A stretch of DNA of 64,000 nucleotides from Archivesica marissinica (Eukaryota; Mollusca; Bivalvia; Venerida; Vesicomyidae): the NCBI GenBank assembly GCA_014843695.1, contig CM026390.1, positions 60,230,598 to 60,294,597 of the forward strand, read 5' to 3'. Position 1 is the first letter of the stretch; each line of letters opens with the position of its first letter. The translations under genes were made by a program, and so were the position numbers. Positions 1 to 11,256 of the stretch are shown here, in pieces. The notes under the pieces were generated by a model. The model worked only from the letters and a program-made list of their open reading frames with translations, was not told where the DNA came from and ran no database searches.

Positions 1-2305
1 ATGTGTAAGTTGTACCGTCCGTCATTGACCATTACGGTACGTCTATATATGTGTAATGTGTACCGTCCGTCATTGATCATTACTGTACGTTTAGATATGT
101 GTAAGTTGTACTGTCCGTCATTGACTATTACTGTACGTTTAGATATGTGTAATTTGTACCGTCCGTCATTGACCATTACTGTACGTTTATATATGTGTAA
201 TTTGTACCGTCCGTCATTGACCATCACTGTGCTGTATATATATATATGTATGTCGTACCGTCCGTCATTGACCATTACTGTGCTGTATAGATATGTGTAA
301 GTTGCACCGTCCGTCATTGATCATCACTGTGCTGTATAGACATGTGTAAGTTGTACCGTCCGTCAGTGTCCATCACTGTGCTGTATAGACATGTGTAAGT
401 TGTACCGTCCGTCACTGACCATCACTGTGCTGAATAGATATGTGTAAGTTGGACCGTCCGTCATTGTCCATCACTGTGCTGTATAGATATGTGTAATTTG
501 TACCATCCGTCATTGACCATCACTGTACGTTTAGATATGTGTAAGTTGTACCGTCCCTCATTGACCATTACTGTACGTTTAGATATGTGTAAGTTGTACC
601 GTCCGTCATTGGCCATTACTGTACGTTTAGATATGTGTAAGTTGTACCGTCCGTCATTGTATATCACTGTGTTGTATAGATATGTGTAAGTTGTACCGTC
701 CGTCATTGACCATTACTGTACGTTTAGATATGTGTAAGTTGTACCGTCCATCATTGGCCATTACTGTACGTTTAGATATGTGTAAGTTGTACCGTCCGTC
801 ATTGACCATTACTGTACATTTAGATATGTGTAATTTGTTCCGTCCGTCATTGACCATCACTGTACGTTTAGATATGTGTAATTTGTACCGTCCGTCATTG
901 ACCATTACTGTACGTTTAGATATGTGTAATTTGTACCGTCCGTCATTGACCATCACTGTGCTGTATAGATATGTGTAAGTTGTACCGTCCGTCATTGTCC
1001 ATCAGTGTGCTGTATAGATATGTGTAAGTTGTACCGTCCGTCATTGTCCATCACTCTGCTGCATAGATATGTGTAAGTTGTACCGTCCGTCATTGTCCAT
1101 CATTGTGCTGTATAGATATGTGTAAGTTGTACCGTTCGTCATTGTCCATCATTGTGCTCGATAGATATGTGTAATTTGTACCGTCCGTCATTGACCATCA
1201 CTGTGCTGCATAGATATGTGTAAGTTGTACCGTCCGTCATTGACCATTACTGTACGTTTAGATATGTGTAAGTTGTACCGTCCGTCATTGACCTTCACTG
1301 TACGTTTAGATATGTGTAAGTTGTACCGTCCGTCATTGGCCATCACTGTACGTTTAGATATGAGTAAGTTGTACCGTCCGTCATTGACCATCACTGTACG
1401 TTTAGATATGTGTAAGTTGTACCGTCCGTCATTGCCCATTACTGTACGTTTAGATATGTGTAAGTTGTACCGTCCGTCATTGGCCATTACTGTACGTTTA
1501 GATATGTGTAAGTTGTACCGTCCGTCATTGACCATCACTGTACGTTTAGATATGTGTAAGTTGTACCGTCCGTCATTGACCATCACTGTACGTTTAGATA
1601 TTTGTAATTTGTACCGTCCGTCATTGACCATCAGTGTGCTGTATATATATATATGTGTAAGTTGTACCGTCCGTCATTGACCATTTATGTACGTTTAGAT
1701 ATGTGTAAAGTGTAACGCCCATCATTGACCATTAATGTACGTTTAGATATGTGTAATGTGTAACGCCCATCATTGACCATTACTGTACGTTTAGATATGT
1801 GTAATGTGTACCGTCCGTCATTGACCATTACTGTACGTTTAGATATGTGTAATGTGTAACGCCCATCATTGACCATTACTGTACGTTTAGATATGTGTAA
1901 TGTGTACCGCCCATCATTGGCCATTACTGTACGTTTAGATATGTGTAAGTTGTACCGTCCGTCATTGGCCATTACTGTACGTTTAGATATGTGTAATTTG
2001 TACCGTCCGTCATTGGCCATTACTGTACGTTTAGATATGTGTAATTCGTACCGTCCGTCATTGATCATTACTGTACGTTTAGATATGTGTAATTTGTACC
2101 GTCCGTCATTGTCCATCAATGTACCTTTAGATATGTGTAATTTGTACAGTCCGTCATTGACCATTACTGTACGTTTAGATAGGTGTAATTTGTACCGTCC
2201 GTCATTGACACATTACTGTACGTTTAGATATGTGTAATTTGTACCGTCCGTCATTGACCTTCACTGTACGTTGAGATATGTGTAATGTGTACCGTCCGTC
2301 ATTGA
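1..2305. repeat. 48/49-bp satellite array
   Basis: Tandem array of about 47 units that begins outside the window. Each unit contains TGTACCGTCCGTCATTG. Two unit types are visible: 48-bp units ending GTACGTTTAGAT and 49-bp units ending GTGCTGTATAGAT (for example spacing 541 to 589 is 48, and 975 to 1024 is 49). Runs of 48-bp units stay in frame and give 16-residue repeat peptides on both strands; the 49-bp units break the frames. I regard these frames as by-products of the period, not genes. Confidence 0.95.
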
Positions 2306-2707
2306 TCACAGATCATGTTGAATGAAACTAACGTATTTCATTATGTTCGATATCGTGTGAACCCAATGTATTTTCAGCAAATGTGTTAGTTTTATTTTTC
2401 AATTAAGATTGTTGCAAAATATAATATAATATATATGAATACACGTATATAATGTTTAATCATATATATTATGTATATCATGCAATGTGAACAGGCGATG
2501 TCTACTTATAGAAACCATAGATACGTTATGAATAACGAAGAGGCGATATAATATTAATATAAAAGTATTAAAAGTTGTCTATATTACTAAAATAACACAG
2601 ATCATATTGAATATAACATAATGACGTTCTAAATATAGACGTCAAGTAAACCGGTGTGGACAAAAAACATGCACAATAATCTAGGGCATATATGAGAGTC
2701 CCCAATC
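2306..2707. other. AT-rich unique spacer
   Basis: No open frame, repeat or RNA motif recognised. It contains a short TA-rich stretch near 2420-2470. It separates the satellite from the first S1 SINE. Confidence 0.6.
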
Positions 2708-2992
2708 ACAGACGGATTGTAGTCCAGTGGTAACACGCTGGACTGGTAATCCAGGGATCGCAGGTTCGATCCCCCATTTTACCCTAATAAAATTAACAGT
2801 CTTTCAGATGGGACGTTAAACCGAGGTCTCGTGTCGGTGCTTTACACCGTGCACGTAAAAGAACCAGAGGAGATTCTGGAATTGGTCTCTGTCTATGTCA
2901 TGCACTATCCTCCAACATCTAAAATAAATAATCTCTTCAGGAGGCGTCGCTCATATGGGCAACCGGTAGCGACGATAAATAAACGTAAAAAA
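2708..2992 (+). mobile_element. S1 SINE, near full length
   Basis: tRNA-Thr(GGT)-like head with A box (TAGTCCAGTGGTAACAC) and B box (GGTTCGATCCC). It is followed by the core with GATGGGACGTTAAACCGAG and GTGCACGTAAAAGAACC, then the 3' hairpin CGTCGCT...AGCGACG, an ATAAATAAACGT tail and an A-rich end. An intact tRNA is not formed: the T-stem pairing is poor. Non-coding, presumed pol III transcribed and LINE-mobilised; that role is inferred from SINE biology. Confidence 0.85.
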
Positions 2993-3429
2993 AAACAACA
3001 CACACACACTGTGTAGCTGGTGGCCTCTTTCGCAATGGATTTATTGATAGTATACCATACCATTCATTGTTAGGATCACTGGGTGCATTTATGCTAAATG
3101 GGACTGATTAAGTACATGTAAGCCAGAGCATATTGGCGTCTTATTATATATGCGCTCTAGGGGAATTTAGCGTTTATTTCTTCAAATCCGACCAATATTA
3201 TGCGAATTAGATTTATCATATATATATATTTAATCCCAGGGTCTGCTAAGAAACGCATTAAATATAATCAGTCGATACATTCACCTGAATAACTCGTGGA
3301 AATTGCGTGATATAGCTCATATCAGGCGGGTGTTGATCTCGCCAACACAGTCATACGAATTAGTTCTCGGGATGACATATTGGAGTGTATAGCAAGGAAA
3401 CTCAGCACAAGCGACAGTTGGGTATGTTA
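2993..3429. other. Unique spacer
   Basis: Starts with a short CA run (2999-3010) beyond the SINE tail. Nothing else recognised. Contains a small run of TA dinucleotides near 3220. Confidence 0.5.
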
Positions 3430-3646
3430 AAATAATTGTGTTGGTATAACATCGTTTCGTCGACTGATATATCTGCGATGTCACTTAATTTAGGTATAAC
3501 ACTGTTATGTAGACTGATCTATATGTGATATGCCATTTAGGGTATGTATAACACTGTTTCGGTCATTGGTTATTGGGAGAATTGCCACGTATTTTATGTA
3601 TAAAAAACTGTTTCGTCGATTGATTTATATGTGATCAAACATGTGT
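3430..3646. repeat. Decayed 52-bp satellite relics
   Basis: Diverged units of the 52-bp satellite found at 4495-6062, recognisable by CTGTTTCGTCGACTGATTTA and TATGTGATATGCCACTTA-like blocks at irregular spacing. They look like an older edge of the array. Confidence 0.75.
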
Positions 3647-3650
3647 TTAA

Positions 3651-3889
3651 CCCATTTCATTCTGGATACATTTAAAGTCTTTTGCAAACAACATAGATCC
3701 AGATCAGCCGCAGCGTGACGCTGCGTGCTGATCAGGATCTATGTTGTTTGCTACATAGCCAAGTGTCTTAGCAAGATCATCTGAATAGCAAACAGCATAT
3801 AGCCTGATCAGACAGAATGTTCCATGGCGGCTGATCTGGCTCTATGTTCTTTGCAAATACTGTTTGAACGGTATCCAGAATGAAATGGG
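3651..3889. mobile_element. M1 piggyBac-like MITE with nested palindromes
   Basis: 239-bp element with perfect 19-bp terminal inverted repeats, CCCATTTCATTCTGGATAC at the left and its reverse complement at 3871-3889. It is flanked by TTAA on both sides (3647-3650 and 3890-3893). TTAA targets with CCC termini are typical of piggyBac elements. Inside is a 68-bp near-perfect palindrome (3684-3751), and a second weaker inverted pair (about 3788-3858) repeats the same GCAAACA...TGATCAG motifs. There is no coding capacity. It is inserted in relic 52-bp satellite. Confidence 0.88.
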
Positions 3890-3893
3890 TTAA

Positions 3894-4165
3894 TCTATAA
3901 TACTGTTGTGCTGACTGATTTATTTGTAATCTGCCACTTGTTTTAGGTATATCGTCAAATGTTTTAAATGCAATATGTTACTTAATTTAAATATAGCAAT
4001 ATTCCGTCCAATACTATGTATGTGATCTGTCGCTAACGTTAGGTGTAATACTGTTTCATCGACAATCTATATGTGATATGCCTCTTATTTTAGACATGGC
4101 ATTTCGTCGAATGATTTATATGTTATCTACCACTTATATTACGAATACTACTGTGTAGTTGACTG
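3894..4165. repeat. Decayed 52-bp satellite relics
   Basis: Continuation of the degenerate satellite on the far side of the M1 MITE, with blocks such as TGACTGATTTAT and TTCATCGACAATCTATATGTGATATGCC. The spacing is irregular. Confidence 0.7.
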
Positions 4166-4172
4166 CTTAGTG

Positions 4173-4507
4173 TCCCGATGGAGCCGTTGCGATCTACTCT
4201 TAGGCAATGCATGATATACATGCATAATAGACGAGCTTGCACGTATTGCTGAATACTGTACTTAACATGTAGTGTTTCTTTAATTAATATGTTTTCTATG
4301 TCATTGTATATATGTTGAGGGCCTTATTTGTATTAGCCATATGTTATGTAAGCTCCCTCGTAAAATAAAGACGTTATTATTATTATTTAAATTCCACGTT
4401 GCCTCTTCTCTCTCCCTTGTGGCGATGGATTCCATCATGGAATTAGGCCTCGAGAGTAATTAATATAAGTTGTAATACCTTTTTTCGCAATCGAGCTAAA
4501 TATATTT
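4173..4507 (+). mobile_element. S3 SINE split by a LINE-tail insertion
   Basis: The S3 body is recognised by CCCGATGGAGCCGTTGCGA (4173 on), then, after an interruption, AAATTCCACGTTGCCTCTTC, the TGGCGATGGATTCCATCA block and the TTAATATAAGTTGTAATACC...CGCAATCGAGC tail. The tRNA-like head is missing. About 173 bp at 4213-4385 do not belong to S3. Confidence 0.75.
4213..4385 (+). mobile_element. LINE-like 3' end with (TTA)n tail
   Basis: Insertion inside S3 ending in CTCCCTCGTAAAATAAAG followed by a TTATTATTATTA tail, the usual look of a 5'-truncated non-LTR retrotransposon 3' end. A related ending lies at 19290-19411 and a fragment at 18475-18530. It has no ORF, so the clade is not assignable. 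Confidence 0.55.
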
Positions 4508-6062
4508 TAACTAATCGACTGATGTATATGTGACATGCCACTTAGCTTAGACATACTACTGTTTAGTCGACTGATGTATATGTGGTATGTCACTTAGCTT
4601 AGACATACTACTGTTTAGTCGACTGATTTATATGTGATATGCCACTCAGCCTAGTCATACTAATGTTTAGTCGACTGATGTATATGTGGTATGTCACTTA
4701 GCTTAGACATACTACTGTTTAGTCGACTGATTTATATGTGATATGCCACTCAGCCTAGTCATACTACTGTTTAGTCGACTGATGTATATGTGGTATGTCA
4801 CTTAGCTTAGACATACTACTGTTTAGTCGACTGATGTATATGTGACATGCCACTTAGCTTAGACATACTACTGTTTAGTCGACTGATGTATATGTGGTAT
4901 GTCACTTAGCTTAGACATACTACTGTTTAGTCGACTGATGTATATGTGACATGCCACTTAGCTTAGACATACTACTGTTTAGTCGACTGATGTATATGTA
5001 GTATGTCACTTAGCTTAGACATACTACTGTTTAGTCGACTGATTTATATGTGATATGCCACTCAGCCTAGTCATACTACTGTTTAGTCGACTGATGTATA
5101 TGTGACATGCCACTCAGCTTAGACATACTACTGTTTAGTCGACTGATGTATATGTGGTATGTCACTCAGCTTAGACATACTACTGTTTAGTCGACTGATG
5201 TATATGTGATATGCCACTTAGCTTAGACATACTACTGTTTAGTCGACTGATGTATATGTGGTATGCCACGTAGCTTAGACATACTAATGTTTAGTCGACT
5301 GATGTATATGTGACATGTCACTTAGCTTAGCCATACTACTGTTTCGTCGACTGATTTATATGTGACATGCCACTTAGCTTAGCCATACTACTGTTTAGTC
5401 GACTGATTTATATGTGACATGCCACTCAGCTTAGACATACTACTGTTTAGTCGACTGATGTATATGTGGTATGTCACTTAGCTTAGACATACTACTGTTT
5501 AGTCGACTGATTTATATGTGACATGCCACTCAGCTTAGACATACTACTGTTTAGTCGACTGATGTATATGTGGTATGTCACTCAGCCTAGTCATACTACT
5601 GTTTAGTCGACTGATGTATATGTGGTATGCCACGTAGCTTAGACATACTACTGTTTAGTCGACTGATTTATATGTGATATGCCACTTAGCTTAGCCATAC
5701 TACTGTTTAGTCGACTGATTTATATGTGATATGCCACTCAGCTTAGCCATACTACTGTTTCGTCGACTGATTTATATGTGACATGCCACTTAGCTGAGAC
5801 ATACTACTGTTTCGTCGACTGATTTATATGTGACATGCCACTTAGCTGAGACATACTACTGTTTCGTCGACTGATTTATATGTGACATGCCACTTAGCTT
5901 AGCCATACTACTGTTTAGTCGACTGATTTATATGTGACATGCCACTCAGCTTAGACATACTACTGTTTAGTCGACTGATGTATATGTGATATGCCACGTA
6001 GCTTAGGCATACTACTGTTTAGTCGACTGATTTATATGTGGTATGTCACTCGGCTTAGGCAT
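4495..6062. repeat. 52-bp satellite array
   Basis: About 30 homogeneous 52-bp units (for example 4561 to 4613), each with TACTACTGTTTAGTCGACTG, TATATGT and GCCACTTAGCTTAGACA-type blocks. Sub-variants differ at GACATGCC/GATATGCC/GGTATGTC and recur in mixed order, indicating local unequal exchange. Every unit carries GTCGAC. Confidence 0.95.
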
Positions 6063-6205
6063 ACTATATAAACGTTTTATCGTCCTCTGGTTTATATGTT
6101 ATCCGTCACTTATATTAGATATAGCACTGTTTTGTCGACTGATTGATGTTTTATTTCAATGTGATCTGCCATTTACGCTAGGTAGGTATAACATTTTTTC
6201 GTCTA
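6063..6205. repeat. Decayed 52-bp satellite relics (right edge)
   Basis: Degenerate units with TTTTGTCGACTGATTGAT and GTCTACTGATTTATTGTG. They end at the S1 insertion and resume beyond it (6503-6560), so the SINE landed in the array edge. Confidence 0.75.
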
Positions 6206-6220
6206 CTGATTTATTGTGTG

Positions 6221-6502
6221 TTTTACGTTTATTTATCGTCTTTACCAGTTGCCCATATGAGAGACGCCTCATGAAGAGATTAGTCATTTTAGATTTTTGG
6301 AGGATAGTGCAATGTTACAGACAGAGACCCATTCCAGAGTATCCTCTGGTTCATTTAGCTGCACGGTGTAAAGCACCGACACGAGACCTCGGTTTAAAGT
6401 CCCATCTGAAAGACTGTTAATTTTATTAGGGTCAGACGGGGGATCGAACCTGTCATCCCTGGATTACCAGTCCAGCGTGTTACCACTGGACTACATATCC
6501 GT
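6221..6502 (-). mobile_element. S1 SINE with target-site duplication
   Basis: Full-length S1 in reverse: 3' tail and hairpin at the left, core, and tRNA-Thr-like head at the right ending near CATATCCGTCTG. It is flanked by imperfect direct repeats, CTGATTTATTGTGTG (6206-6220) and CTGATTTATGTGTG (6503-6516), which also belong to the satellite unit. It is therefore a retroposition into satellite DNA. Confidence 0.85.
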
Positions 6503-6560
6503 CTGATTTATGTGTGATCTGCCACTTATTTTAACAATAGCACATGTTCGTCCATTGATT

Positions 6561-7200
6561 TATATACTGATGACCCTATGTGATATTAGAATAGACAAGA
6601 AAACTTTGTAAACGAATCTCAATCTTGCATTTCCATCTGAAGAATACCGTGCGTTTCAAACAAGGTGATGCAGATAAAAACGGATAAAGCAAAGTTCATT
6701 GTCATCTCCATTTGTCAAAGTAGATATACATTGTATGGTTGCAAACTAAAACTTACAATTAAAGGATGCATTACTTTTCAGAGTTCATGCAAAGCACTTG
6801 GTTTATAAATTTTAGATGATCAGAAATGGGATGCTCTGGCTATTATATCGAAGCAGCCATTGTTTCCATTACTATATCGGATTTAGTGTTATAAAGCATA
6901 TATACGACCCCATCTTGATTACTATGCATTTCATGTTTCCGAAAGACATCAATAATTAATACAAACAACATTTGAAAGCTTCAAGAAAACGTGGAGCACA
7001 ATTTTGGGATAGAGTTTAGGAACACCATCAATCATTATACACAGTTAATATTGAACGAGTTGACAAACGTCTACATTTTCAAATGGCATGGCGTCTCTAG
7101 AGTGTTTAATGACATGCATATCGCACTATTTAGCATATATGTTCGCACATACGTCACAACGAAATGCATCAAATGCTTAACACTGCTCTCGAATACAAAT
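6561..7200 (+). other. Unique region, possible decayed retroelement
   Basis: No intact frame. A stretch near 6890-6925 translates on the plus strand to something resembling the IYDPILDY region seen late in non-LTR reverse transcriptases, but stops and frame breaks surround it. Too decayed to assign; the suggestion is inference only. Confidence 0.25.
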
Positions 7201-7203
7201 TAA

Positions 7204-7312
7204 CTCTTTCTTTCAGCGCCGACAGATTCAGAGCATGTGCAAACAACATAGATCCAGATCAGACGCGGCGTAACGCCACGTGGGACGTCTGATCAGGATC
7301 TATGTTTCTTGC
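7204..7312. mobile_element. M1 MITE, truncated copy
   Basis: Begins right after TTAA (7200-7203) with CTCTTTCTTTCAGCGC, a diverged M1 terminus. It carries the M1 palindrome at 7239-7312 (GCAAACAACATAGATCC ... GATCAGGATCTATG). No matching right terminus or second TTAA was found downstream, so the right end is missing. Confidence 0.65.
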
Positions 7313-8344
7313 TATTCGGACAGGTACTGCAGCTCCACTGTCCGACGTACAACCAGCATCAGCTTTTATGCGACATTGGCAACGAAAGAGTTAGATTGTT
7401 TTTAGATATCTCGTTGTGTCGTATTAAGTCCTATAGCGGACACACACAACTTTCGAAATGTTTAACGTCTTTGTTCTGTATTCTGGACAGTTACATAAGA
7501 TGTTACTATTGTAGTAATAGTTATGTCGGATTGGTTCAAAATGAGTAGGCAATGTAAGATTGAATGCGACTTCAGCTGATTGACTGAGCAGATATTGTCC
7601 ACACTATAAGTCGCACAATGTTATATAATCCGAATTTCACTTTATGTGTGCTGCCCATTGTATACAGTTATAAGATCAATATATCTGGGCAGGTGTTCCG
7701 GGCCCACCACTCAAATATTCAACGTGTTAATGTCAATAAAAAAAATAGAAAATGTTTGCTGAATATTGCTCGATTTGTGAAAGAAGCGTTATGCCTACGT
7801 AACAATACTCTTGGAAACTAAATTAGATTTGTCTACTGATCGTTTACTGATAGTACTGTACTGATGTGTTTTTATTTTTTGTATAAATTGTATATTTGTT
7901 GTCATGTGTATATATTTATTGTCTTTGCCATAAGTTAGTGAAATTGTAAATGGCTAAAGGCAAATGTTTCGCCGATTGCTAATAAACTTGAAACTTGTTA
8001 TAATTGTATACAGTCAGACGATTAATATGTACACGTTTTTATTATTAATTAGCATAATTATCCTGTTTTCGGGACTATCTACGCATGCCAATATATTAAG
8101 GATACGTTCTCAATACAAACGCATACTGGGCCGTTAAGCTATTTGCATGTGTGTTAAGATAAGTTATATACAAACATTTAGTTTAATGTTATGATAAACC
8201 ATTACAGCTGTAAATTAAAGTCCTAGGTTTTATAATATAAGCTTTTGTTTCAGAATATTAATCTATTAATAACATATTTAATATTTACTTAGTAAATTCT
8301 AAATAAATACATGCAGGATATTTGGTGTGTTATTTATAACGGAG
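7313..8344 (+). other. Unique region ending in a retroelement-like 3' end
   Basis: Short open frames at 7309-7548 and 7618-7821 have no recognisable domain. The stretch to 7998 ends with TGCTAATAAACTTGAAAC, which resembles retroelement or polyadenylation-type 3' ends. This could be the tail of a decayed LINE. 8000-8344 is featureless. Confidence 0.3.
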
Positions 8345-8818
8345 AGTCTTAGAGTTGACGATACACAGGTTGTTTGTAGCTTCTATAACGGACAAGCTTA
8401 CCCTATATACGACATAGAATTGACGATACACAGGTTGTTTGTAGCTTCTATAACGGACAAGCTTACCCTATATACGACACAGAGTTGACGATACACAGGT
8501 TGTTTGTAGCTTCTATAACGGACAAGCTTACCCTATATACGACATAGAATTGACGATACATAGGTTGTTTGTAGCTTCTATAACGGACAAGCTTACCCTA
8601 TATACGACAGAGAATTGACGATACCCATGTTGTTTGTAGCTTCTATAACGGACAAGCTTACCCTATATACGACATATAATTGACGATACACAGGTTGTTT
8701 GTAGCTTCTATAACGGACAAGCTTACTCTATATACGACATAGAATTGACGATACACAGGTTGTTTGTAGCTTCTATAACGGACACGCTTACCCTACATAC
8801 GACATAGAATTGACGAAA
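8345..8818. repeat. 65-bp minisatellite
   Basis: Seven or so units of 65 bp (CCCTATATAC at 8401 and 8466), each with GACGATACACAGGTTGTTTG and ACGGACAAGCTTACC. They differ by single substitutions only, so the array is young or well homogenised. Confidence 0.93.
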
Positions 8819-9039
8819 CGAAGCTGCAAACGCAGAGTGTTAAATGTGACCGACTGTCGGGGTGGGTTTGGTGGGGTGTTCCCTCCCGTCTCCATTATCT
8901 TTTTAGGTAATGATTTAATTTGTGCAATTTGCTGGCTTTTAAAATCTTTAATTTTTCTTTCTGTAAGTTTGAATTATGACATGCGCAATATATTATATTT
9001 CAAATAAAATTATTTATTTAAAGCTGTTTATGTATATGC

Positions 9040-9165
9040 TACCACAAATGCAATTAGGGAACAAAGGTAAAAACAAATGATTGCGACTAAAAGGATCAAT
9101 ATACATTTCGGGATATATCTGACTTTATCCGTCAAGGGAGGTAATAGAACATCCAATACTGTCTA
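9040..9165 (+). repeat. Dispersed repeat related to 38680-38805
   Basis: Shares CAATATACATTTCGGGATA, CTGACTTTATCC and AAGGGAGGTAATAG with 38680-38805 and its duplicate near 41640-41765. The GGATA...TATCC motif forms a short hairpin. No termini or TSD could be fixed, so element class is unknown. Confidence 0.6.
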
Positions 9166-9186
9166 TCATTCATGGTCATTGTGCCA

Positions 9187-9468
9187 CAGATCTGTAGTAC
9201 AGTGGTAACACGCTGGACTGGTAATCAAGAGATCGCAGGTTCGATCCCCCGTCTGACCCTAATAAAATTAACAGTCTTTCAGATGGGACTTTAAACCTAG
9301 GTCTCGTTTTGGTGCTCTACACCGTGCACGTAAAAGATCCAGAGGAGACGCTGGAATGGGTCTCTTTCTGTATCATTGCACTATCCTCCAAAAATCTAAA
9401 ATGACAAATCTCTTCAGGAGGCGTCGCTCATATGGGCAACCGGTAGCGACGATAAATAAACGTAAAAC
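9187..9468 (+). mobile_element. S1 SINE, full length
   Basis: Head with A and B boxes, core, CGTCGCT...AGCGACG hairpin and ATAAATAAACGT tail all present. The flanks GTGCCACAG (left, about 9180) and GTGCACCACAG (right, about 9480) may be a worn target-site duplication. Confidence 0.83.
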
Positions 9469-9469
9469 G

Positions 9470-9966
9470 CACACAGAAAGTGCACCACAGAGCGTTAGAT
9501 TCGACCACACCAAGATATTGCTAAACAGACTGAAGCCCGCCCTAATAACTTTGTATTGTCTGAAAAAATGGGGATCGGCAACACATAAAAAAACATTTCC
9601 TGTTCAGTTTCACAAGTAATATAAGATATTTATATTGCGCGGAAAGCAACACCTATAAATATTTAATAGTGTGTGTGACTTCAAAATACTCCCTTGACAA
9701 TTCTAAAATAAATAAAATCAATGAATACTGTAGATTAGCCGGCTGACAATAATTAATTTCACATGTATACCAGAAACAAGCACATATTTTGGTCGTATAA
9801 TATAATCGTGATAATTATGGTGAATAATCCGAACATATTCCGAGAAATGTCCGGTTCAATGTATTGCTTATTGAATCAACTGTCGTGAGAAATCTATGTT
9901 TCTACAATTCGGTTTAGCTAGATCTATATATATTGGATATGAACTATTTTTTCTGTTTCTTGGAAA
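9470..9966. other. Unique AT-rich spacer
   Basis: Nothing recognised beyond the chance plus-strand frame that runs out of the S1 tail. Confidence 0.5.
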
Positions 9967-10132
9967 GCGTACAGTGGTACCGCGCTGAACCCTTATTCCA
10001 GGGTATCGAGTACGATCCCACTATCCACTTAAATGCAAATGGTGATTTCCGTGGGCTCTGTCGGTATCATGCAGTTTCCCCGAAAGCATAATCTGACTCA
10101 CTCATGTGGGCAACCAGTAGCGGCAATAAATA
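9967..10132 (+). mobile_element. Old, strongly diverged S1 copy
   Basis: The head is reduced to ACAGTGGTACCGCGCTGAAC...GTACGATCCC, most of the core is lost, and the tail is TCATGTGGGCAACCAGTAGCGGCAATAAATAA. The order matches S1, but divergence is much higher than in other copies. Confidence 0.6.
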
Positions 10133-10704
10133 ATTCATTATCTATCTTTTCAGCGGTATATTTAATTTGATTATGCCTCATCGAAATGTCTATGAATATC
10201 ATAGGTCAATATGCTGTCACGTGGTATAAACCATTCCACAATGAATCCTTCAACATAACTGAGAAGGCAATAGTGCCATGGAATATACGTATACGTCACT
10301 CTCCGACAAACCGGAAGTTGCGCATACGGTTTTTTGTAAAAACTCAGACAATAAATAAAGTTTGAATTGAAGTGAATCGATGATGCGTGACGAATCTGTA
10401 CAAGCCACCGAAATAAATATTGAGGTAATGTTTCTACATTTTACATTATTTATAGATGTTGAATTTCTTAACACATGATATAATCTGGTACTTAGGACCA
10501 GTGAAAGATAATGTTGCTAATTAAGAAAATGGCCGTTTAAAGCGACACCACATCGGTGACAAAATCAAATTTCTACAAAATATAATTTTCCATTATATGG
10601 TAAAATTGTTCCAAATATTAGTCACAGAATGTAAGCAAGCGTCGTTTACAAAATAATGTAAATAGGAACAAGAGCCAGGAGTGTATCCCGAATACAACAT
10701 ATAT
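10133..10704. other. Unique spacer
   Basis: No gene, RNA or repeat recognised. Confidence 0.5.
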
Positions 10705-10961
10705 TTAGCTTAGTTTATACAAATTTATTTTAGCTCGATTGCGAAACAAGTTATTTCAACTTATATAAATCACTCTCGAGACCTCATTCCTGATGGAATC
10801 CATCGCCACGAGGGAGAGAGAAGAGGCAACGTGGAATTTAAATGCATTGCCTAAGGGCACAATCGTAACGGCTCCAGCGGGGCTCGAACTTCGGACCTTT
10901 CGCACCTGAAGCGAACGTGCATCCACTGCGCTATCACGACTTCCACTCACGACTTCCATAT
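10705..10961 (-). mobile_element. S3 SINE, full length, with TSD
   Basis: In reverse: TTTGTATAAAC-type tail, CGCAATCGAGC, TGGATTCCATC block, GCCTAAGGGCACAATCGTAACGG, and a tRNA-like head with B box (GGGCTCGAACTTC in this orientation). The anticodon loop TTCAGGT reads as Leu(CAG)-like. AACATATAT flanks at 10696-10704 and 10962-10970 are a target-site duplication. The 5' end carries a doubled GGAAGTCGTGAGTG motif. Confidence 0.83.
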
Positions 10962-11035
10962 AACATATATGGTACATATATACATTTATTTATATATCAC
11001 ATTTGTACATGTGCATATTTACCACAACTAATCTC

Positions 11036-11100
11036 GTTAGGAGGCGTCGCTCATATGGGCAACCGGTAGCGACGGTAAATAAACGTAAGCAAAAAACAAA
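11036..11100 (+). mobile_element. Orphan S1 3' tail
   Basis: Only GGAGGCGTCGCTCATATGGG through the hairpin partner TAGCGACG and TAAATAAACGTAA, followed by an A-rich end. This is a strongly 5'-truncated S1 copy. Confidence 0.75.
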
Positions 11101-11256
11101 AAAACAAAACTCAACATGTGAGATGATTGAAACACTATTACCCAAGGATTGCAAGATTCTGTAAATATCACAATTTCCTTCTTGTTCACAATAAACAATA
11201 TAGTAGTTGTGGTTGAAACTAGCATATTAATATCTAAATATCAGTATCTCAAGTGT

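Noticed and set aside
2708..2780. Functional tRNA-Thr gene (and tRNA-Leu, Glu or Ser genes at other SINE heads)
   Set aside because: A and B boxes are present, but the T and D stems do not pair properly, and each head is fused to a SINE body.
3684..3751. Rho-independent terminator or structured RNA
   Set aside because: The palindrome is part of a TTAA-flanked MITE and recurs at 7239-7312.
7309..7821. Two small plus-strand genes
   Set aside because: No motif and no splice or start context. Better explained as chance frames in a decayed retroelement-like stretch.
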